DNA of 64,000 nt from Gemella haemolysans (GCF_028308085.1 NZ_JAQMFS010000075.1:18748-82747); one strand, 5' to 3'; positions 18,797 through 28,754 are shown, numbered from the stretch's first letter. The notes: generated by a model not told the origin, from the sequence alone. Program-made: numbers and translations.

Positions 18797-20320
18797 TTAT
18801 TCACCAAATTGTTTTAAAAATAGATTGACACATTCTTTTGGCATAATGACGGTAAGTTTATCATTTGCTTCTAGAATTGTACTTCCTTTTGGTACTATTT
18901 CTCGACCAGAACGTTCGATATGAGAAACAAGTACTCCTTTTGTCCAATCGATTTCACGAATTTCTTTTCCTATTAATGTACTATCATTTGATATAGTAGT
19001 TAGAATTTCTACTTCCATTTCAAGTTCATTGTCTCCTAGTTTATTACTAGTTAAAATTCGATCAAGTAAATATTCGTAAACCGGTTTTGTTCCAAGTATA
19101 TTTGCAGTGATATATGCAAATAAGCAGCATAGTGCGATCGGCAGGAAATAATTTAGTTTTTGTGTCATTTCAAATAATAAAATTATTGAAGTAATAGGAC
19201 TTCGTACAATTGCAGTTAAGTAACCTGACATAGATAGTATTACAAATAATGCAGTATATTTAGCATCAAAAAAGTTGCTAAACAATGTTCCGAGTACAGC
19301 ACCTTGTATTAAGATAGGTAAGAATATACCGCCTGCGACTCCTGATGTGAAAGAAATAAGTGAAAATAAAGTTTTTATGAAGTATAAGGTTAATAAAAAC
19401 ATAAAGCTAAATTTATTCTCTATCAGAAATTCTACTAAACTATGACCGCTACCAAGCACTATTGGATAAAAAATAAATAATCCGAATGAAATTATAAATG
19501 CTACTTGAGGTCTAAATACTATATTTAATCTAAAATATTCATAAATTTTAAAAAGTATTTTTATAGTAACATTATAAAATGTCCCAAATATTCCTAATAG
19601 AATTCCTAATAAAACAACCCAAGGATAAATACTTACTTCAACATAGGGGATTTCAGGAAATTTGAAAATAGCAGTAAGTCCAAAAATATACTGACCAACT
19701 ATATTTGCTATTACAGCAGCACTGAAACAACAGATAACGATTTTTTTAGTTATTTGCTTATGTACTTCTTCTATAGAAAATAAAACACCAGCAAGTGGAG
19801 CTCCAAAGGCGATGGATAGACCTGCACTAGCACCACAAGTAATAAGATACTTTTCTTTTACGCTATCCTTTTTTAGTATTCTAGAGACAAGTTTTCCACT
19901 CATTGCACCTAGTTGAATAGAGGGACCTTCGCGTCCAAGTGATAAACCACCGAGACTTGCCGTTAATCCACCAGTTATTTTATAAATTAGAACTCGTAAT
20001 GGATTTGAATTTAATCTACCGGTAATTTCAGCAGAGACTTGAGGAATTCCACTTCCACTAGCCATCGGTTCACGTTTTAATAGAAAACCAGAAAACAAGG
20101 CTAGTAAGATTAGAATTAGTAAAAGACCTATTTTATAAATAAGCCCAGTTTTAATGAAATCGGCCATATAGTGAACAAGTTTTTCACTATAACCAATAAG
20201 AAGTCTGTAACTAGCACCGACAATTCCAGCAGCTAAACCTACTAAAATTCCATCAATTAATAAAGAGGATTCAATTTTTAAATTTTTATTTTCAATTTTA
20301 CTAATTTTTGATATTTTCAT
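18797..20320 (-). CDS. CLC-family chloride channel/antiporter with C-terminal RCK_C (TrkA-C) domain
   Basis: 507 aa membrane protein with ten or more hydrophobic segments. Anion-pathway motifs are GSGIPQV (89-95), GREGP (129-133, gating Glu131) and GGIFLPILIQGA in the second half. The gating glutamate is retained, as in Cl-/H+ or F-/H+ antiporters and many channels. The last about 75 residues form a TrkA-C-like ligand-binding domain, as in many Bacilli CLC proteins. Monocistronic, and convergent with the HAD gene. The ion (Cl- or F-) cannot be told from what I can see. Confidence 0.92.
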   Translation of the reverse strand: MKISKISKIENKNLKIESSLLIDGILVGLAAGIVGASYRLLIGYSEKLVHYMADFIKTGLIYKIGLLLILILLALFSGFLLKREPMASGSGIPQVSAEITGRLNSNPLRVLIYKITGGLTASLGGLSLGREGPSIQLGAMSGKLVSRILKKDSVKEKYLITCGASAGLSIAFGAPLAGVLFSIEEVHKQITKKIVICCFSAAVIANIVGQYIFGLTAIFKFPEIPYVEVSIYPWVVLLGILLGIFGTFYNVTIKILFKIYEYFRLNIVFRPQVAFIISFGLFIFYPIVLGSGHSLVEFLIENKFSFMFLLTLYFIKTLFSLISFTSGVAGGIFLPILIQGAVLGTLFSNFFDAKYTALFVILSMSGYLTAIVRSPITSIILLFEMTQKLNYFLPIALCCLFAYITANILGTKPVYEYLLDRILTSNKLGDNELEMEVEILTTISNDSTLIGKEIREIDWTKGVLVSHIERSGREIVPKGSTILEANDKLTVIMPKECVNLFLKQFGE

Positions 20321-20468
20321 CCAGATCTCCTTTCTTAAAAATGGTGTATAATAACATTTTACTCCTAAATTTTAAAAAAATCAAAAAAATATTTTATTTA
20401 TACAATTTATTATTAAAAATACAAAATGTATGCTAAAATATAATTATATGATGAAAGGAGTAAACGCA

Positions 20469-21197
20469 ATGAAAATATTCTTAATTATAGTAATTGTATT
20501 ATTAATTATTGTAGCTGGATTATATGCATTTTGGCTTAAATTACTAAAAGGAAAACCAGGAAGAATTGCTGGAGCAGATGTTGAGAAGAAAACATTTGAA
20601 GAAGCTTTAGTTGTTGACGTTCGTTGGCGAAAAGAATATGCAAGAGGTCACGCTATAAATGCCGTGAATCTTCCGATTAAACTTTTTAAAAACGGTAGCG
20701 ATGTGCTTGATGACTACAAGGATAAAGATATAATTTTATATTGTGTAGTCGATGTAACATCACGTGCTACTGAGAAGTTGCTTAGAGAACGTGGATTCAC
20801 AAAACTTCATATTGGTGATGGTATAAAACAATATGACTATGGAAAAGCTATCTATAGCAATGCTTTATTATCAGAATTCAAATATCGAATCTCAGTAAGT
20901 AAAAATAAACAATTATTAAACCTTGGTTCTGAAGTGTTAAGTGATGAAGAAATTAAAGTTTCACCTGAGGAAATAGATAGTGTATTAGATAGATTAGATA
21001 AATCTTCAGAAATTTTTGTTTATAGTGAAAAACCTGAGTCAAGTAAAGCGGTATGTAAGAAACTTGGTTTAGATGGATATACAATTATTAATTTAGTTGA
21101 ACCGTTTAGTACTGCTAGTTATAGAAATGCATTTTATAACAAAAATGATTATATCGAAAGTCAAGATGAAAAAGAAGCTGCGACTTGCAGTGCTTGA
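20469..21197 (+). CDS. Membrane-anchored rhodanese-like protein
   Basis: An in-frame ATG at 20430 exists, but AAAGGAG (20454-20460) lies 8 bp before ATG 20469, which gives 242 aa. Residues 2-24 form a hydrophobic anchor. A rhodanese domain follows (about 35-140) with active-site Cys92 in ILYCVVDVTSR, so sulfur transfer is possible. The second half (about 145-230) resembles another rhodanese-type fold without a clear active loop. No pathway partner is adjacent. Confidence 0.8.
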   Translation: MKIFLIIVIVLLIIVAGLYAFWLKLLKGKPGRIAGADVEKKTFEEALVVDVRWRKEYARGHAINAVNLPIKLFKNGSDVLDDYKDKDIILYCVVDVTSRATEKLLRERGFTKLHIGDGIKQYDYGKAIYSNALLSEFKYRISVSKNKQLLNLGSEVLSDEEIKVSPEEIDSVLDRLDKSSEIFVYSEKPESSKAVCKKLGLDGYTIINLVEPFSTASYRNAFYNKNDYIESQDEKEAATCSA

Positions 21198-21252
21198 GGA
21201 TAGAATTTTAAAAACGATAGGTTATCGTTTATAATGATTTTCAATCAAATTT

Positions 21253-21314
21253 GAGAGTAACTAGATAAAATAGATTTTTAAATAATCTTATTTTATGAGT
21301 TACTCTTTATTTTT
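21253..21314 (+). terminator. Palindromic terminator after the rhodanese gene
   Basis: Long imperfect stem AGAGTAACTAGATAAAATAGATT / AATCTTATTTTATGAGTTACTCT in shortened form: outer arms AGAGTAACT and AGTTACTCT, then a T-rich run. It resembles the GACTC family in layout but has AACT/AGTT in place of GACTC. Confidence 0.75.
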
Positions 21315-21410
21315 GTGTTCTATTATATTAATTTAATGCGTTTACTATAAAAAATACACAAATTAGGTTATAATAGAGATGATGGAAAATATGAAATAGA
21401 GGATAAAAAT

Positions 21411-22613
21411 ATGAGGATTTTACATGTGTTAGCTCAACTTCCGATAAAAACAGGAAGTGGTGTATATTTTACTAATGTTATAGATGGATTAAAGGGATTT
21501 AACGTAGAGCAAGCTGCTATTTATGCTACGACACCAGAGTATAATTTTAACTTTGTAGACGAAAAATTTGAAGTTGAATTTCAAGGGAAAGATATCAGTT
21601 TTCCGATTGTTGGAATGAGTGATATTATGCCGTATGATAATACACTATATAAAAATATGACAGATGAAATGATTGAATCTTGGCAAAAGGCTTTTCGTAA
21701 AAAATTGATTCAAGCTAAAGAAACATTTAAACCAGATGTTGTAATCACACATCATTTATGGATTTTGAGTTCTATGGTTTGTGATGTTTTTGAAAATGAA
21801 AAAATTATAGGAATATGTCACAATACAGATATAAGACAAGCTGAGAAAAATCATGTAATGAAAGACAAGTATGTAAAAAGTCTTGGGAAGTTAGATAAGA
21901 TATTGGCATTAAGCAGTGGTGTTATAGATGGAATAGCTAATATTTATAATTATCCTGTAGAAAAAATTGTGAATATTGGTGCGGGATATAATGAAAAAAT
22001 CTTTTATCCTGCAGAAAAATATGAAAAACATGATAATGTGAAAATTTTATATGCAGGAAAATTTGATGAGTCAAAAGGTTTTTATGAATTAATTAAAGCT
22101 TTTAGATTATTAGAGAAAAAAGACACTAAAGTAGAATTAGAATTAATAGGGAATTTGAAAGATGAAGATAGACCTAGAGTTGAGTCTCTAGTTGGTGATT
22201 CTAAGAGAATAAGAATTTATAATGCGGTTGATCAAGTTCATCTAGGTGAGATTATGCGTCATAAAGATATATTTGTATTACCTTCTTATTTTGAAGGATT
22301 GGGATTAATCGCGGTTGAAGCCTTAGGAAGCGGACTTAGAGTAGTCGCTACTGAGATAGAAGGGCTTATAGAATTTCTTGGAGAAAAAATAAATAATTCT
22401 GAGATAATTGAGTATGTGAAAATGCCGACTATTTATGATACTGATAAAGCGGTCGAAGAAGAAAAGCCAGCTTTTATAAATAGACTAGTTGAATCTTTAG
22501 AAGTTATGATAGAAAGAACGAGAGAGGAGCGCGAGATTCCAGCTTATTTACTTGAAGAAATTGAGCGACATTCTTGGAAGAAAAAGATAGAAACAATTTA
22601 TAAATTGTTGTAA
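21411..22613 (+). CDS. GT4-family glycosyltransferase
   Basis: 400 aa GT-B fold retaining glycosyltransferase. The N-terminal half has a GSGVYFTNVIDGL start typical of GT4 proteins. The C-terminal half begins near ILYAGKFDESKGFYELI and holds the EX7E nucleotide-sugar motif (Glu295 and Glu303, in FEGLGLIAVEALGSG). No membrane span. It stands alone between rhodanese and polA genes. Acceptors of such enzymes include cell-wall polymers, glycolipids and serine-rich adhesins; the acceptor here is unknown. Confidence 0.85.
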   Translation: MRILHVLAQLPIKTGSGVYFTNVIDGLKGFNVEQAAIYATTPEYNFNFVDEKFEVEFQGKDISFPIVGMSDIMPYDNTLYKNMTDEMIESWQKAFRKKLIQAKETFKPDVVITHHLWILSSMVCDVFENEKIIGICHNTDIRQAEKNHVMKDKYVKSLGKLDKILALSSGVIDGIANIYNYPVEKIVNIGAGYNEKIFYPAEKYEKHDNVKILYAGKFDESKGFYELIKAFRLLEKKDTKVELELIGNLKDEDRPRVESLVGDSKRIRIYNAVDQVHLGEIMRHKDIFVLPSYFEGLGLIAVEALGSGLRVVATEIEGLIEFLGEKINNSEIIEYVKMPTIYDTDKAVEEEKPAFINRLVESLEVMIERTREEREIPAYLLEEIERHSWKKKIETIYKLL

Positions 22614-22684
22614 AATCAATAATTAGAAGATATATGTAGAAGTACAAAGAGAAATTTATAAAAAATAGTGATATATAAAGTATA

Positions 22685-22741
22685 GTACGAGGGCGACTCA
22701 AATATCACTTTTTAAAAAATGTGATTTTTGTTTCGTACCTC
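22685..22741 (+). terminator. GACTC-type imperfect palindrome before polA
   Basis: GTACGAGGGCGACTC pairs imperfectly with the distal GTTTCGTACCTC, with an inner ATCAC/GTGAT stem and a T-containing end. It probably terminates the glycosyltransferase transcript. It shares GGGCGACTC with the copy-A palindrome at 13071. Confidence 0.55.
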
Positions 22742-22776
22742 TTTATAATTTCTAGAATTAAAATTAGGAGATTTAA

Positions 22777-25416
22777 ATGGATAAGATAATGTTAATAGAT
22801 GGGAATAGCTTAAGTTATCGTGCTTTTTATGCTATGCCAGCTTTAAAAAATAAAAAAGGGCTATATACTAATAGTGTTTATGGATTTACATTGATGTTAG
22901 AAAAAATATTAGCGGATACTAATCCAAAGTATGCATTAGTTGCCTTTGATAAAGGAAAACAAACTTTCAGACACCAAAGTTATGAAGCGTACAAAGGTAC
23001 TAGGGATAAAACTCCTAGTGAGTTAGTAGAGCAATTCGGTTATGTTAGAGAACTTCTGGATTCATATGGAATAAAGTATGAAGAACACTTTGATTATGAA
23101 GCGGATGATATTATCGGTAGTTACGCTAAAATTGCCGAAAAAGAAGGCTTGGAAGTTATAATAGTAACTGGAGATAAGGACTTAACTCAACTTGCTAGTA
23201 AGAATATAACAATCTATTATACTAAACGTGGAGTTACTGATATAGATTATTACACGCCAGAATTTATTGCTGAAAAATACGGATTAACCCCTGAACAGAT
23301 CGTTGACATGAAAGGTCTTATGGGAGATAAGAGCGATAATATCCCAGGGATTGCTGGAGTAGGTGAAAAAACTGCCATAAAATTATTAACCGAATATAAA
23401 ACTGTAGAGAATGTATTAGAAAATATTGATAATATTAGTGGTAAAAAACTTAAAGAACGTCTAACAGAAGGTCGAGAAGATGCCCTGTTAAGCAAAAAAT
23501 TAGCAACTATTTATACAGAAGTTCAAGTTGACAATAAGTTAGAAGATTTAACTTATAGTGAGAATATAGAGCTTAAAAGAGAGTTGTTTGAAAAACTTGA
23601 ATTTGTTTCATTTTTAAGAAAATTATCACAAGAAAATTCTACTGAAGATGTAGAGGTAACTAATGAAGAAACAGTTACTCCTAAAAAAGAAATTAATATT
23701 ATTTTAGCAGATAAAAATACGAAAATAGATTTTACCGATAGTGCTCTACATGTAGAGTGTTATACAGAGGACTATCATAATTCAGATGTAGTAGGAATAG
23801 TAGTTTATAGAGAAGGAGATGCTTATATATTTAGCGAAGAACAATTTTTCACTAATGAATTTGTAGTAGAATATCTTCAAAGTGAATTGCTTAAAACAGT
23901 ATATGACTTCAAAAAGATTTTATTTATAGCGAAGAGAAACGGTGTGGATATTAACGGAGAAGTTTTCGATGTGAAAATTGTATCTTATCTGATCGATGTG
24001 AATGCAAAAACTGAAATTGATAAAATCGTCTTTAACTATCTAGGAAAAATAATAAGTAGTGATGAAGAAATTTATGGTAAGGGGACTAAACGCACTTTAC
24101 CACCTCAAGAAGTTATTAATCCGTATATTGCAGAAATTGCAGAGAGTATTTCACTTATGAAATCATTGCTGGAAGAAAAACTCGCTGAAGAGAATATGAT
24201 GGATTTATATAAAGACATAGAGATTAAAGTTGCTAAAGTATTAGCTAATATGGAATTTGAAGGAATACATGTTAGTAAGAAAGCTCTTGAGGAAATGAGT
24301 GCTGAGTTTGACGAGAGAATTAAATCATTGGAATCTAGTATTTATACTTTAGCTGGTTCTGAATTTAATATTGCTTCACCTAAACAGCTAGGTGTTGTGT
24401 TATTTGAAGATTTAGGTTTACCACCAATTAAGAAAACAAAGACTGGATATTCTACAGCTGTAGAAGTGTTAGAACAACTTCAACATAGTCATGAGATTAT
24501 TCCATTAATTATGGAATATAGAACCATTACAAAGCTGAACTCAACTTATGCAAAAGGGTTAGTGAAAGATATTACTCGTGAAGGGAAAATCCATACACGT
24601 TATGAGCAAACATTAGCTCAAACAGGACGCTTATCTTCAGTTAATCCAAATCTTCAAAATATTCCTACAAGAATCGAAGAAGGTAAAAAAATTAGAAAAG
24701 CATTTGTTCCAGCTTCTGATGATAGAGTAATATTATCTATTGACTATTCTCAAATAGAGCTTCGAGTATTAGCTCATATTGCTCAAGATGCAGGAATGAT
24801 AGATGCATTTAAGCATGATGTGGATATTCATACTAAAACAGCTAGTGATGTTAATGGAGTAAGCCTTGATGAAGTAACATCTTCAATGCGTCGAGAAGCT
24901 AAAGCTGTTAACTTTGGTATTGTTTATGGAATTTCTGATTTTGGTTTATCTAATAATCTAGGCATTACTAGAAAACGCGCTAAAGAATTTATCGATAAAT
25001 ATTTAGAAACATTTAAAGGTGTTGATAAATATATGAGTGATATTGTAGATTTTGCAAAAGAACACGGTTATGTAGAAACATTATTTAATAGAAGAAGAGC
25101 ATTACCGGATATTAATGCCAAAAATAAGATTGTAGCTAATCTAAATGCACGTATTGCGATGAATTCACCGATTCAAGGTACTGCTGCAGATATTATCAAG
25201 ATAGCTATGGTTAATGTATTTAAGTATCTAGAAAAAACAAATGTAGATGCAAAATTATTATTACAAGTACATGATGAATTGATCTTCGATGTAAATAAAG
25301 ATATAGAAGAAGAGTTTACAAAAGAAATGATTAAAATTATGGAAGAAGCGGCTAATTTAGATGTTCAGCTTAAAGCAGAAGCGAGTAGTGGGTCTTCATG
25401 GTATGATGCGAAATAG
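22777..25416 (+). CDS. polA: DNA polymerase I
   Basis: 879 aa family A polymerase for Okazaki-fragment processing and repair. An N-terminal 5'-3' exonuclease (about 1-290, starting LIDGNSLSYRAFYA) is followed by a 3'-5' exonuclease-like domain (about 305-480). That domain lacks the DxE metal motif (VECYTED is at the expected place), so proofreading is probably absent, as in Bacillus Pol I. Polymerase motif A DYSQIELR has Asp656, motif B is RREAKAVNFGIVYG, and motif C VHDEL has Asp833. Confidence 0.98.
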   Translation: MDKIMLIDGNSLSYRAFYAMPALKNKKGLYTNSVYGFTLMLEKILADTNPKYALVAFDKGKQTFRHQSYEAYKGTRDKTPSELVEQFGYVRELLDSYGIKYEEHFDYEADDIIGSYAKIAEKEGLEVIIVTGDKDLTQLASKNITIYYTKRGVTDIDYYTPEFIAEKYGLTPEQIVDMKGLMGDKSDNIPGIAGVGEKTAIKLLTEYKTVENVLENIDNISGKKLKERLTEGREDALLSKKLATIYTEVQVDNKLEDLTYSENIELKRELFEKLEFVSFLRKLSQENSTEDVEVTNEETVTPKKEINIILADKNTKIDFTDSALHVECYTEDYHNSDVVGIVVYREGDAYIFSEEQFFTNEFVVEYLQSELLKTVYDFKKILFIAKRNGVDINGEVFDVKIVSYLIDVNAKTEIDKIVFNYLGKIISSDEEIYGKGTKRTLPPQEVINPYIAEIAESISLMKSLLEEKLAEENMMDLYKDIEIKVAKVLANMEFEGIHVSKKALEEMSAEFDERIKSLESSIYTLAGSEFNIASPKQLGVVLFEDLGLPPIKKTKTGYSTAVEVLEQLQHSHEIIPLIMEYRTITKLNSTYAKGLVKDITREGKIHTRYEQTLAQTGRLSSVNPNLQNIPTRIEEGKKIRKAFVPASDDRVILSIDYSQIELRVLAHIAQDAGMIDAFKHDVDIHTKTASDVNGVSLDEVTSSMRREAKAVNFGIVYGISDFGLSNNLGITRKRAKEFIDKYLETFKGVDKYMSDIVDFAKEHGYVETLFNRRRALPDINAKNKIVANLNARIAMNSPIQGTAADIIKIAMVNVFKYLEKTNVDAKLLLQVHDELIFDVNKDIEEEFTKEMIKIMEEAANLDVQLKAEASSGSSWYDAK

Positions 25417-25487
25417 AGTGATAGACTATATTAATTTAAAGTAAGCTCCCCCATATAGTTTTTTGAAAAAGAAAAATTGTTATAAAA

Positions 25488-25531
25488 AGCTAGTGATAAC
25501 GATAGACATATTGTTATCATTAGTTTTTTTC
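25488..25531 (+). terminator. Rho-independent terminator after polA
   Basis: Stem CTAGTGATAAC / GTTATCATTAG with a 12-nt loop, then a run of seven T. Confidence 0.8.
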
Positions 25532-25581
25532 ATGAGAAATTCACATTGGAAATTGAAGATATAAATAAGAAAAACGGAGAA

Positions 25582-25619
25582 CAAAAACGTTTACAAAAAT
25601 ATGTTATATTTGATATAAT
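25582..25619 (+). promoter_or_regulatory. Promoter of glutamate dehydrogenase gene with overlapping cre-like site
   Basis: An extended -10 (TGATATAAT, 25611-25619) lies 17 bp after TTACAA (25591-25596). CAAAAACGTTTACA (25582-25595) covers the -35 and matches the CcpA consensus at 12 of 14 positions on the plus strand. Its centre AAACGTTT is palindromic, and the reverse strand also scores 12/14. B. subtilis rocG is under CcpA repression, so the same logic is plausible. Confidence 0.65.
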
Positions 25620-25678
25620 TAACTAAGAAGATATTACATTAAAAGTGTAAAATAACAATTTAAGGAGATGTAGTAATT

Positions 25679-26938
25679 ATGAATAACAATCCATTGGTTA
25701 ATGCAAGAGAACAAATAAAAGGTGCTTGTGAAGTTTTAGGGTACAAAGAAGAAGTATATGAATCACTAAAAGATCCACAAAGATTCTTTGAAATATCTAT
25801 TCCAGTTAGAATGGACAACGGTGAAGTAAAATACTTTAAAGGATTCCGTTCACAACATAACGATGCAATTGGACCTACAAAAGGTGGTTTAAGATTTCAC
25901 CCACTTGTAACAGGTGATGAAGTTAAAGCGTTGTCTATTTGGATGACGTTCAAGTGTGCTGTTGCTAATCTACCATATGGTGGTGGTAAAGGTGGTATTA
26001 TTGTAGATCCAAAAGAATTATCAAAAGGAGAACTAGAAAGACTTTCTAGAGGATATATTCGAGGAATTTACAAATATTTAGGTGAAAAACAAGATGTTCC
26101 AGCACCAGACGTAAATACAAATGGTCAAATCATGTCTTGGATGATTGATGAATTTAACGTTCTTACCGGTGAGCAAGGAATTGGTACTTTAACAGGAAAA
26201 CCATTAGAACTAGGTGGATCATTAGGAAGAACGCAAGCAACTGGATATGGGGTAGCTCTTGCTGCGAAATTAGCATTAGAAAAACTAGGGAAATCTACAC
26301 AAGGATCTAAGTTCGCTGTTCAAGGATTTGGTAATGTAGGTAGCTATACAGTAAAAACTGCTGTAAACTTTGGAGCTAAAGTAGTTGCTGTAACTGAACG
26401 TGATGACGATGGAATTCAATATGCTGTATATCGTGAAGATGGTTTATCATATGCTGAACTTCAAGAGTGTAAAGATAATAAAGTTAGATTCCATAAATTA
26501 CCAAATACAAAACGTTTAACTTTAGACGAATTCTGGGCTTTAGATGTAGATGTTCTTTGTCCATGTGCTTTAGAAAATGCAATTGATGCTAAGGAAGCAG
26601 ATTTAATTAAAGCGCCTATTATATCAGAAGGAGCTAATGGTCCTGCTACATTAGAAGGTGATAAAGTATTACGAGAAAAAGGTGTGGTTGTAATTCCTGA
26701 TATTCTTGCAAATAGTGGTGGTGTTACTGTATCTTACTTTGAATGGGTACAAAATTTACAAGGTTACTACTGGACTGAAGAAGAAGTAGTAGAAAAACAA
26801 GCAAGAGTTATGACAAAAGCATTTAATGACATTTGGGAAGTGAAAGAAAGATTTGATATCCCAATGAGAAAAGCTGCTTATGTAAATTCTATTGAGAAAA
26901 TTGTTAAAAACATGAAGTTAAAAGGTAGATTAAGCTAA
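25679..26938 (+). CDS. gluD: NAD-type glutamate dehydrogenase
   Basis: 419 aa enzyme of the Glu/Leu/Phe/Val dehydrogenase family, converting glutamate to 2-oxoglutarate and ammonia. The substrate region GPTKGGLRFHP (65-75) and the PYGGGKGG loop with catalytic Lys104 are present. The dinucleotide fold begins near VQGFGNVGSYT. The length fits GudB/RocG-type NAD enzymes rather than the about 450 aa NADP type. AAGGAG precedes the ATG by 11 bp. Single gene with its own promoter and terminator. Confidence 0.93.
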   Translation: MNNNPLVNAREQIKGACEVLGYKEEVYESLKDPQRFFEISIPVRMDNGEVKYFKGFRSQHNDAIGPTKGGLRFHPLVTGDEVKALSIWMTFKCAVANLPYGGGKGGIIVDPKELSKGELERLSRGYIRGIYKYLGEKQDVPAPDVNTNGQIMSWMIDEFNVLTGEQGIGTLTGKPLELGGSLGRTQATGYGVALAAKLALEKLGKSTQGSKFAVQGFGNVGSYTVKTAVNFGAKVVAVTERDDDGIQYAVYREDGLSYAELQECKDNKVRFHKLPNTKRLTLDEFWALDVDVLCPCALENAIDAKEADLIKAPIISEGANGPATLEGDKVLREKGVVVIPDILANSGGVTVSYFEWVQNLQGYYWTEEEVVEKQARVMTKAFNDIWEVKERFDIPMRKAAYVNSIEKIVKNMKLKGRLS

Positions 26939-26950
26939 TTGTATTAAAAA

Positions 26951-26992
26951 TAATGAATCGACAGAATTCTGTTTTCTGTCGATTCATCTTTT
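26951..26992 (+). terminator. Bidirectional terminator between gluD and esterase genes
   Basis: Perfect stem AATGAATCGACAGAA region with TCTGTCGATTCAT and T-rich flanks on the plus strand. It lies between convergent genes and may serve both. Confidence 0.8.
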
Positions 26993-27818
26993 ATTTATTC
27001 GAGAGTGTTTCAAGTATATAATCATCGAATTGATGTTGGAATATTTTTTTATAATCTAGAAATTTGTAATGCTGGATGTCAATATTTTTTAGTGATTCAA
27101 TTAATTTTAATTGTGCACAATGTGGTGTTTTAGGACTTAGATATGAAAGTCCATAATGTACTTTTTGTGAGATAGAGATACTAATATTAAGTATGTCGAT
27201 TGAGTCTAATGTTTTATATAGATAGTCTATTTTATCTGGGAAATCAATTTCAAAATTATATATTTTTCTAAAGATTGGATTTTTCTTATTTTTAATGTAA
27301 GTATTTTTTATATCACAGAGAGAACAATCAGAAATAAATAGTTCCTTAATTGAATTGTAATAACTAGCACATACTAGGGAAATAGCAGCACCTTGCCCAA
27401 CACCAGTCGCATATATATCTTTATTTGGAAATAATAATTCAATAATTTGTAGAGTATCAAGAGCATCCTGAAATACTAAATTATAATAGGAAAATTCAGA
27501 ACTATTGTCTAAAAATGGAAAATGAGAGCAAGGAATATTATTTTCACTATTTCCAGCTTGGCCTCTAATATGTAAAGATACTATAGCATAGTCTAACATA
27601 CTATATTTAGTTAATGTTAAATAATCTTTATTTTTCACTTTAAATTCAGGAAAGTCGATAATCACTCCCTTGATATTGGTATTTGGAGTGACTATATCTA
27701 ATTCAATATAAGAGCTGTCTATTCCTTTAAAATTAATTGTTTTATATTGAACAAATGGATGATTAATATGCAATAACTGTTCTGTATAATTTAGTTTTCT
27801 ATATTTTTCTAATTTCAT
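26991..27818 (-). CDS. CE7-like alpha/beta hydrolase paralogue lacking the catalytic serine
   Basis: 275 aa protein homologous in layout to the acetyl xylan esterase/cephalosporin-C deacetylase (CE7) family. Two hallmark motifs are altered: the family RGQGG is RGQAG (85-89), and the nucleophile elbow GxSQGG is GVGQGA (139-144) with Gly141 in place of Ser. The usual hydrolase chemistry is therefore unlikely. It follows an intact-looking CE7 paralogue by 12 bp in the same operon, so it may be a binding subunit or a decaying copy. The frame is intact over the full length, which favours retained function. Confidence 0.75.
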   Translation of the reverse strand: MKLEKYRKLNYTEQLLHINHPFVQYKTINFKGIDSSYIELDIVTPNTNIKGVIIDFPEFKVKNKDYLTLTKYSMLDYAIVSLHIRGQAGNSENNIPCSHFPFLDNSSEFSYYNLVFQDALDTLQIIELLFPNKDIYATGVGQGAAISLVCASYYNSIKELFISDCSLCDIKNTYIKNKKNPIFRKIYNFEIDFPDKIDYLYKTLDSIDILNISISISQKVHYGLSYLSPKTPHCAQLKLIESLKNIDIQHYKFLDYKKIFQHQFDDYILETLSNK

Positions 27819-27830
27819 TATATACTCCCA

Positions 27831-28754
27831 TTATTTATTTAGTAAGAAGTTAACTACTTCATTATTGAAGCTTGGAATATTCTCGTGATAGTACTTTTTA
27901 TAAACTAAGACTTTTTTATTACTTTTTATATTATTAAAAATATTTTGTTGAGTTTCTCTAGGGCAATCAGCATCGAGATTAGAAATTCCGAATAATATAT
28001 TACATTTCAGAAGTTTTGCAAAATTTATAGTATCGATGTAATAAAGATTATTTAAAAAGTTTTTAGTATTTCTTCCTTTTGTGTTAAACCAGCGTGCATG
28101 ATGAGTAAATTCTGCATAAGCATTATTTCTATTGTCGAGTTCATAGATAGCTTTGAAGTTCGAAAGGAAAGGATATAGACTTATACATTTTTTTACATTT
28201 TTATTTAAAGCAGCAAATATTATAGAAAATGCTCCACCCTGAGAAGCACCGTAGGTAACAATACTATTAGAATCAACTCCTTCGAAAGATGTAATAATTC
28301 TAGAAAGTAACAAAGTATCTAAAATGTTTTTATAAAATATCATATTTTCAATACTCTCATCGATTCCTACTGTAAGGTGACCAAACACTGAAGGCGAGGA
28401 GCTTCCATTATCTTTACTTAAACCACCTTGATTTCTAAAATCTATAGCAACCACATCATACCCTAAAGAGGAGAAAGCAGATTTTTCTAACCAGTTTCTA
28501 CTCGAAGCGGGATATCCGTGGAAATAAAATAGAATAGGGATGGGTTTATCTGGATATTTAGTTCTATATTTAATATTTTTTATGTATTTAGCATAGATTT
28601 TTGAATTATCGTAGCTATTAAAAGTTAAGTTATAAAATTCTATATTTTCAAATTTCGAAAACTTGGTCTGCTCTATATTATAATAAATTTGAATATTATT
28701 TATGTAGTTTATTTTTTTAGACCAAAAGTTTTTGAATTCTATCTCATTGCTCAT
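27831..28754 (-). CDS. CE7-type acetyl esterase (AXE1/cephalosporin-C deacetylase family)
   Basis: A TTG at 28781 would extend the frame, but GGGAG just before ATG 28754 marks the start, giving 307 aa. The oxyanion-side motif HGYP is at 79-82, RNQGG at 107-111 (family RGQGG), and the nucleophile elbow GASQGG has Ser171. A C-terminal His lies in KYYHENIP. The enzymes remove acetyl groups from sugars and some antibiotics. No signal peptide, so it probably acts on imported acetylated sugars. It is first in a two-gene unit with the Ser-lacking paralogue. Confidence 0.85.
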   Translation of the reverse strand: MSNEIEFKNFWSKKINYINNIQIYYNIEQTKFSKFENIEFYNLTFNSYDNSKIYAKYIKNIKYRTKYPDKPIPILFYFHGYPASSRNWLEKSAFSSLGYDVVAIDFRNQGGLSKDNGSSSPSVFGHLTVGIDESIENMIFYKNILDTLLLSRIITSFEGVDSNSIVTYGASQGGAFSIIFAALNKNVKKCISLYPFLSNFKAIYELDNRNNAYAEFTHHARWFNTKGRNTKNFLNNLYYIDTINFAKLLKCNILFGISNLDADCPRETQQNIFNNIKSNKKVLVYKKYYHENIPSFNNEVVNFLLNK

